Shown here one piece after another: positions 62,800-64,000 of a stretch of DNA of 64,000 bases (positions are counted from its first letter, which is position 1; every line of letters starts with the position of its first letter). The DNA lies in contig WARS01000071.1 of assembly GCA_008933995.1 (NCBI GenBank), positions 4,742,652-4,806,651 on the forward strand, read 5' to 3'. The position numbers were made by a program, and so were the translations under genes. This DNA comes from Datnioides undecimradiatus. Its lineage: Eukaryota > Chordata > Actinopteri > Lobotiformes > Datnioididae. The notes below the pieces were generated by a model. The model was given only the letters and a program-made list of their open reading frames with translations. It searched no databases and had not been told where the DNA came from.

Positions 62800-64000
62800 C
62801 TGTTTTGGATGGACGGCACAGGGACATGATGAAGGAGGTGTGTTCATTTATGGCAGAACTTTAGTACAAATACACTGTACTCACACACACACACACACAG
62901 AAGACACCTCAGCTGCCCTCGCTTGTTCTCCCACATTCTCCCATGGCCCACTTCTCCTGTGTCAGCTCCTTACATGGCTCACATTACAAGGCACAAGGCG
63001 TAATGGGAATACAATGAATAATATGAAAAAAATGCCAAATGTTTGGAGACATACTGGCATCGGACCGCTTTCGTCAGCCGAGCTGATAAATTGGTGTGTC
63101 TCCATTTCCACCAACAGCCCCCCACACACACACACACACACACAAAGGAATTGCAGAGTTAAGAAGGGTGAAATTGGGCAACGACTCGGGTTTCAGGGCT
63201 GACCAGTCAATGGCTGTCTATATAAGCCTGTAGCTCTCTCCCATGACATCAGCCGCACAACACGCTGCTGCTGTCCAAAAGTCTGCAACCCCAAAACCCC
63301 CAATCCTTTTACTAGTAAACCCACACGAGAGGCGCAAAGCAAAAGCAAAAAGCTGGAAGAAGCGAGAAAGGAAAATGGGAGAGCCTGTTGGAAAGAAACA
63401 GGAAAGGGACGAGAGGTGAAAGACAGAAAGACACAAAGGGTACAAGGACGTCTTGTGAGTAGTAATAACTTCATGTATACGCTCCCGTGTCGGGCTGTTT
63501 CTGCACGACTGTGTGCACACGCTCACGGGAGTCTACGTGTCCTGATGTTTCCCAGCTGTGTTCCACCGCCAAACAATATCTCATTGAAAGCAACAGCGAA
63601 AACCCTGCAGCCCCTCCCCTCCCATTATGCCTTGTGCTCTCCTTTCACCCCCCCCGCTAAAAAAAACCCTCATCACCAGGCAACGTAGTGTAATCAAGAC
63701 ACATGTGTATACAAGAGTTTCCTTTATGGATCAGGATCTGGAAAGGGGGGGAAAGCAGACACGTGAGCGCGGTGTCAACCATGTCGAGCAGCGAGCAACC
63801 GTCGTCTGTTTCCTCTCCCCCCTTTTTTCTGGAACCGAATCCTGTGCACATTTGGAGGAAGCCAAAAACGGCCAACAATGCTGCTATTCAGCACGTTACT
63901 CCTCTGCTCCGCAGCAGAAGCCGTGTGATATGAAGACATTTTGAAAATAGGTCAGGAAAGGAGCAGCTCTCGGTTCATATTAATACCGTGACTGCTGATG
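62800..64000 (-). other. itga5 intron continuing beyond the right edge
   Basis: The exon at 62744-62799 starts in phase 2, so a further upstream exon is required. None with integrin homology was seen up to 64000. The stretch holds short CA repeats at about 62882-62900 and 63123-63144. Confidence 0.6.

Overview
This is vertebrate nuclear DNA, almost certainly from a ray-finned (teleost) fish and probably a spiny-rayed lineage. Genes are split into many short exons with GT-AG introns, (CA)n microsatellites are frequent, and several dispersed repeats are ones I recognise as typical of teleost genomes (the CAGTGGTGG inverted-repeat element, a Tc1-like remnant, the CATCCATCC...CGCTTATCC repeat). 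There is no bacterial or organellar signal.

Five protein genes could be assembled exon by exon. Each join keeps the reading frame, and most joins are supported by family homology recalled from memory. (1) tmdd1-like, plus strand, 2705-7060: signal peptide, death-domain-like region and one membrane span. (2) slc26a10-like SLC26/SulP transporter, minus strand, 16371-21776: 20 coding exons, 772 residues. (3) slc48a1 (HRG1 heme transporter), minus strand, 24443-25941: 3 coding exons, 144 residues. (4) rapgef3 (EPAC1, cAMP-activated Rap exchange factor), plus strand, 30901-45793: 27 coding exons, about 870-885 residues. (5) itga5 (integrin alpha-5), minus strand, 49947-62799: the last 15 coding exons only, with the 5' part beyond the right edge. 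As I recall, human counterparts of all five lie on chromosome 12 (RAPGEF3 and SLC48A1 adjacent), so the window looks like a conserved syntenic block. That also supports the paralogue choices for tmdd1 and slc26a10.

Layout: 1-2.6 kb holds no recognised gene; 2.7-7.2 kb is tmdd1; 7.2-16.2 kb is intergenic, AT-rich and possibly regulatory, with old repeat fragments; 16.2-21.8 kb is slc26a10; 23.3-25.9 kb is slc48a1 with a CpG-rich promoter; 26.6-30.4 kb is intergenic; 30.4-47.2 kb is rapgef3 with a CpG-rich promoter; 47.2-64 kb is itga5. slc48a1 and rapgef3 are head to head. rapgef3 and itga5 are tail to tail with poly(A) signals about 60 bp apart.

The genes do not form one pathway. The most interesting points are: a death-domain-like fold predicted to lie outside the cytosol in tmdd1; replacement of the usual anion-site arginine in slc26a10; a GC-AG intron and ambiguous splice choices in rapgef3; a possible unrecognised antisense membrane-protein tail inside rapgef3 intron 1; and the nearly touching rapgef3/itga5 3' ends. 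I saw no clear novel multi-gene system.
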